Assembly (NCBI GenBank): GCA_012837925.1
Contig: DUQE01000177.1
Location: forward strand, 1-36,047
Reading direction: 5' to 3'
DNA: 36,047 nt
From: Bacillota bacterium
GTDB taxonomy: Bacteria; Bacillota; Limnochordia; Darwinibacteriales; Darwinibacteriaceae
Shown: positions 34,293 through 36,047 of the stretch, one piece after another
Numbering within the stretch: position 1 is the stretch's first letter
Layout: every line of letters starts with the position of its first letter
Translations under genes and position numbers: made by a program
The notes under the pieces: model-generated
The model's database searches: none
What the model was told of the DNA's origin: nothing
The model's input: the letters and a program-made list of their open reading frames with translations, nothing else

Positions 34293-35834
34293 GGCCCTAA
34301 CCCCTAGCGTCGTGGTTAAACTAATTTCAAAGAGCCTGTTCCAGGGAAACTCGACGGACTCTAATTCATATTGTTCATGAAAGCTCATCTGGTGGGTTCG
34401 GATGAAGTCCTGGAGCATTTCTAGAGCGGTAGCCTTGATTTCGGGCTGCCGTTCTCTTAGATCATGGTAGGTTATTCCCAACTCGTCTGCGTGCTGCGTT
34501 AAAAAGGTGCGAACCAGCACTTGGTAACCCCAGTCTTCAAGGTAACGGTCAAGTACGAACTTGCACGGTTGACTCGAAGCGTCATTGGGATCGTGAAGGC
34601 GAATCAGGGAGTGGGCCAGGACAGTCCCCAGGGTGTTTCCAGGGGTGTTCCAACCGGCATAGGAGTGGAGCTTTCCTAGGATTCCCGCGGCTTCAAGAAG
34701 CCCCATTAGTTCGTGATCTGCTCCGTTACCAAAGGCTACATCCGCTAGGGCCACCTTTCGTCCACTTTGGAGGTAATAGGTGATACTCTCGGTAAATTCC
34801 CTCACATTGCGGAAAGAGTAATAGGATGTGTCCTTGTCATACACGGCTTGGGAGGCTTCTTGCATTGTTCCATTGTTCAACGTGGGCGAGTTAACCATGA
34901 GCACGAGGTCAGCCTCAAGAGCATTGTCTACCATGACCCCACCACAGACTGTAATCTGGCTCTTGATACTCTCTCCCAGGGGTCGATCCTCGTAGCGTGG
35001 AATGATCTGCGGGCCTATCGTCGACGAGTAGCGCACGAAAACCCTAGGTTTTCTGCCTTTAAGCTGGTTATACATGCGGCAAAGAAGTGTTGACCCCACC
35101 TCATCGGCTCCCGGGTAGATGTGTACGCGCTGGTGGAGATTGTGCTTCTCCACCTGTTTCAGAAGTGTTCGTTGCTCGGCCGCAGAGAATCCGTATTCGG
35201 CACAATCATCCAGGGGTATCACTAAGAAGTCCAGTACACCTCGTAAGGCCAGCGAAATGGCTTCGGTATTGACAAAATGATTGAGTTCTCTGCGGGTGAG
35301 GTAGTCCTCTCTAACATTCTGGGGAATGGACGCCATTACAGCAGAGAGTTCTTGACGCGCTTCTTGGTTACCATGCCCACGACCGACTTGGTCAGTCAGC
35401 CAACCCCAGCGGAAGATCTTCTCCCCATAGGTGGCATAGTAAGCTGGCTCCTCATCGGCCGAGTTGTAGGAGGGCACACGCATGATGAGGTTGAAGGCAT
35501 AGATCTTCAACCCAGGATACTTGTCCTTGAGTTGGATTAGGCGATCTAATGTGGCTGAGACTTCACTATGTGTCTTGTGATGAAGCCTCGAAGGAACAAT
35601 TCCACCAAAGAGGAGCATATCCAACGAACAGAGGAGCTGATCAGCGGTGGGAAGTTCTTCTTCAAGCCAGGTCCACAGTGCGTTGATGTCAGCGGGTTCC
35701 TTCTTTCGCCCTAAGATCTCCAGTGGAGGGGTTTTAAGGATGACACGCGGCTCCTTGATGGACTCCAGCAACGCTTGGGGATGCATGAAATTACAGGGTC
35801 GTTCATCCAGAGGGATGTACAGAGTTGTCGTCAT
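34284..35834 (-). CDS. DUF4127 family protein
   Basis: LYIPLDERPCNFMHPQAL...LLCSLDMLLFGGIVPSRLHH...IYPGADEVGSTLLCRM. Confidence 0.85.
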   Translation of the reverse strand: MTTTLYIPLDERPCNFMHPQALLESIKEPRVILKTPPLEILGRKKEPADINALWTWLEEELPTADQLLCSLDMLLFGGIVPSRLHHKTHSEVSATLDRLIQLKDKYPGLKIYAFNLIMRVPSYNSADEEPAYYATYGEKIFRWGWLTDQVGRGHGNQEARQELSAVMASIPQNVREDYLTRRELNHFVNTEAISLALRGVLDFLVIPLDDCAEYGFSAAEQRTLLKQVEKHNLHQRVHIYPGADEVGSTLLCRMYNQLKGRKPRVFVRYSSTIGPQIIPRYEDRPLGESIKSQITVCGGVMVDNALEADLVLMVNSPTLNNGTMQEASQAVYDKDTSYYSFRNVREFTESITYYLQSGRKVALADVAFGNGADHELMGLLEAAGILGKLHSYAGWNTPGNTLGTVLAHSLIRLHDPNDASSQPCKFVLDRYLEDWGYQVLVRTFLTQHADELGITYHDLRERQPEIKATALEMLQDFIRTHQMSFHEQYELESVEFPWNRLFEISLTTTLGVRALE

Positions 35835-35854
35835 GGGAACCTCCTTTGCTTAGA

Positions 35855-35880
35855 GAAAAGGACGTGCTGGTGCACGTCCT
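35855..35880 (-). terminator. Rho-independent terminator of the peptidase gene
   Basis: Minus strand AGGACGTGC-acca-GCACGTCCTTTTC. Confidence 0.7.
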
Positions 35881-35896
35881 AGGATTGCTTAGTGAT

Positions 35897-36047
35897 TTAT
35901 TGCTCCTTGAGGAAGCGGTTGAACCAGTTCGTGATTTCTTCTAGACGACGAATACGGTGTTTGGGCTTTCCGCTCCGGCTCAGTTCATGGTTTTCGCCCC
36001 GGAACATGCATAGTCTCGATTCAACGCCATGGTATTTTAGGGCTGAA
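35897..36047 (-). CDS. C-terminus of S9-family (acyl-)peptidase, truncated by window edge
   Basis: Reverse-strand SALKYHGVESRLCMFRGENHELSRSGKPKHRIRRLEEITNWFNRFLKEQ*; GENHELSRSGKP matches the catalytic His segment of S9 prolyl oligopeptidases. Confidence 0.85.
   Translation of the reverse strand, partial: SALKYHGVESRLCMFRGENHELSRSGKPKHRIRRLEEITNWFNRFLKEQ

Noticed and set aside
1-36047. CRISPR arrays, tRNA or rRNA genes, transposases, phage genes
   Set aside because: No regularly spaced repeats, tRNA cloverleaf, rRNA-conserved stretches or transposase/integrase motifs were recognised by eye.

Overview
The window is a chromosomal segment that looks like it comes from a spore-forming, Firmicutes-type anaerobe (inference from gene content). 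Well-supported features from left to right are: the 3' part of a degenerate-GGDEF/EAL protein; two overlapping flavodoxin-fold genes; a tandem array of four minus-strand paralogs resembling the DUF3794/SPOCS family, plus a small Cys/Asn-rich protein; a C_GCAxxG_C_C protein; a GH94 cellobiose phosphorylase; a bacterioferritin-like protein; a complete pyruvate dehydrogenase operon (pdhA-pdhB-pdhC-lpd) facing a lipoate-protein ligase; a tight operon of three uncharacterised small proteins; a YusW-like protein; a glutamine cyclotransferase; an SDR; a 7TM-GAF-GGDEF-EAL protein and a GGDEF protein; a FlaG-like protein; a nitroreductase; thiol peroxidase; a DUF4097 protein; a TPR protein; a trimeric bifurcating-type [FeFe]-hydrogenase operon (NuoE-like, NuoF-like, HydA) run into an SsuABC/NMT1-type ABC transporter; DUF4127; and the C-terminus of an S9 peptidase. 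The observations most worth a second look are: (i) the SPOCS-like array, with a shared upstream box, a gutted paralog remnant and an NNINI motif shared with the small neighbouring protein; (ii) two Rex-operator-like palindromes bracketing an extended -10 upstream of hydCBA; (iii) a Fur-box-like palindrome in the spacer of the pdh promoter; (iv) a perfect sigma28-type -10 in front of an isolated FlaG-like gene; (v) the fusion of the hydrogenase operon to an ABC transporter. No CRISPR array, rRNA, tRNA or transposase was recognised. All family names come from reading the translations; no database search was run.
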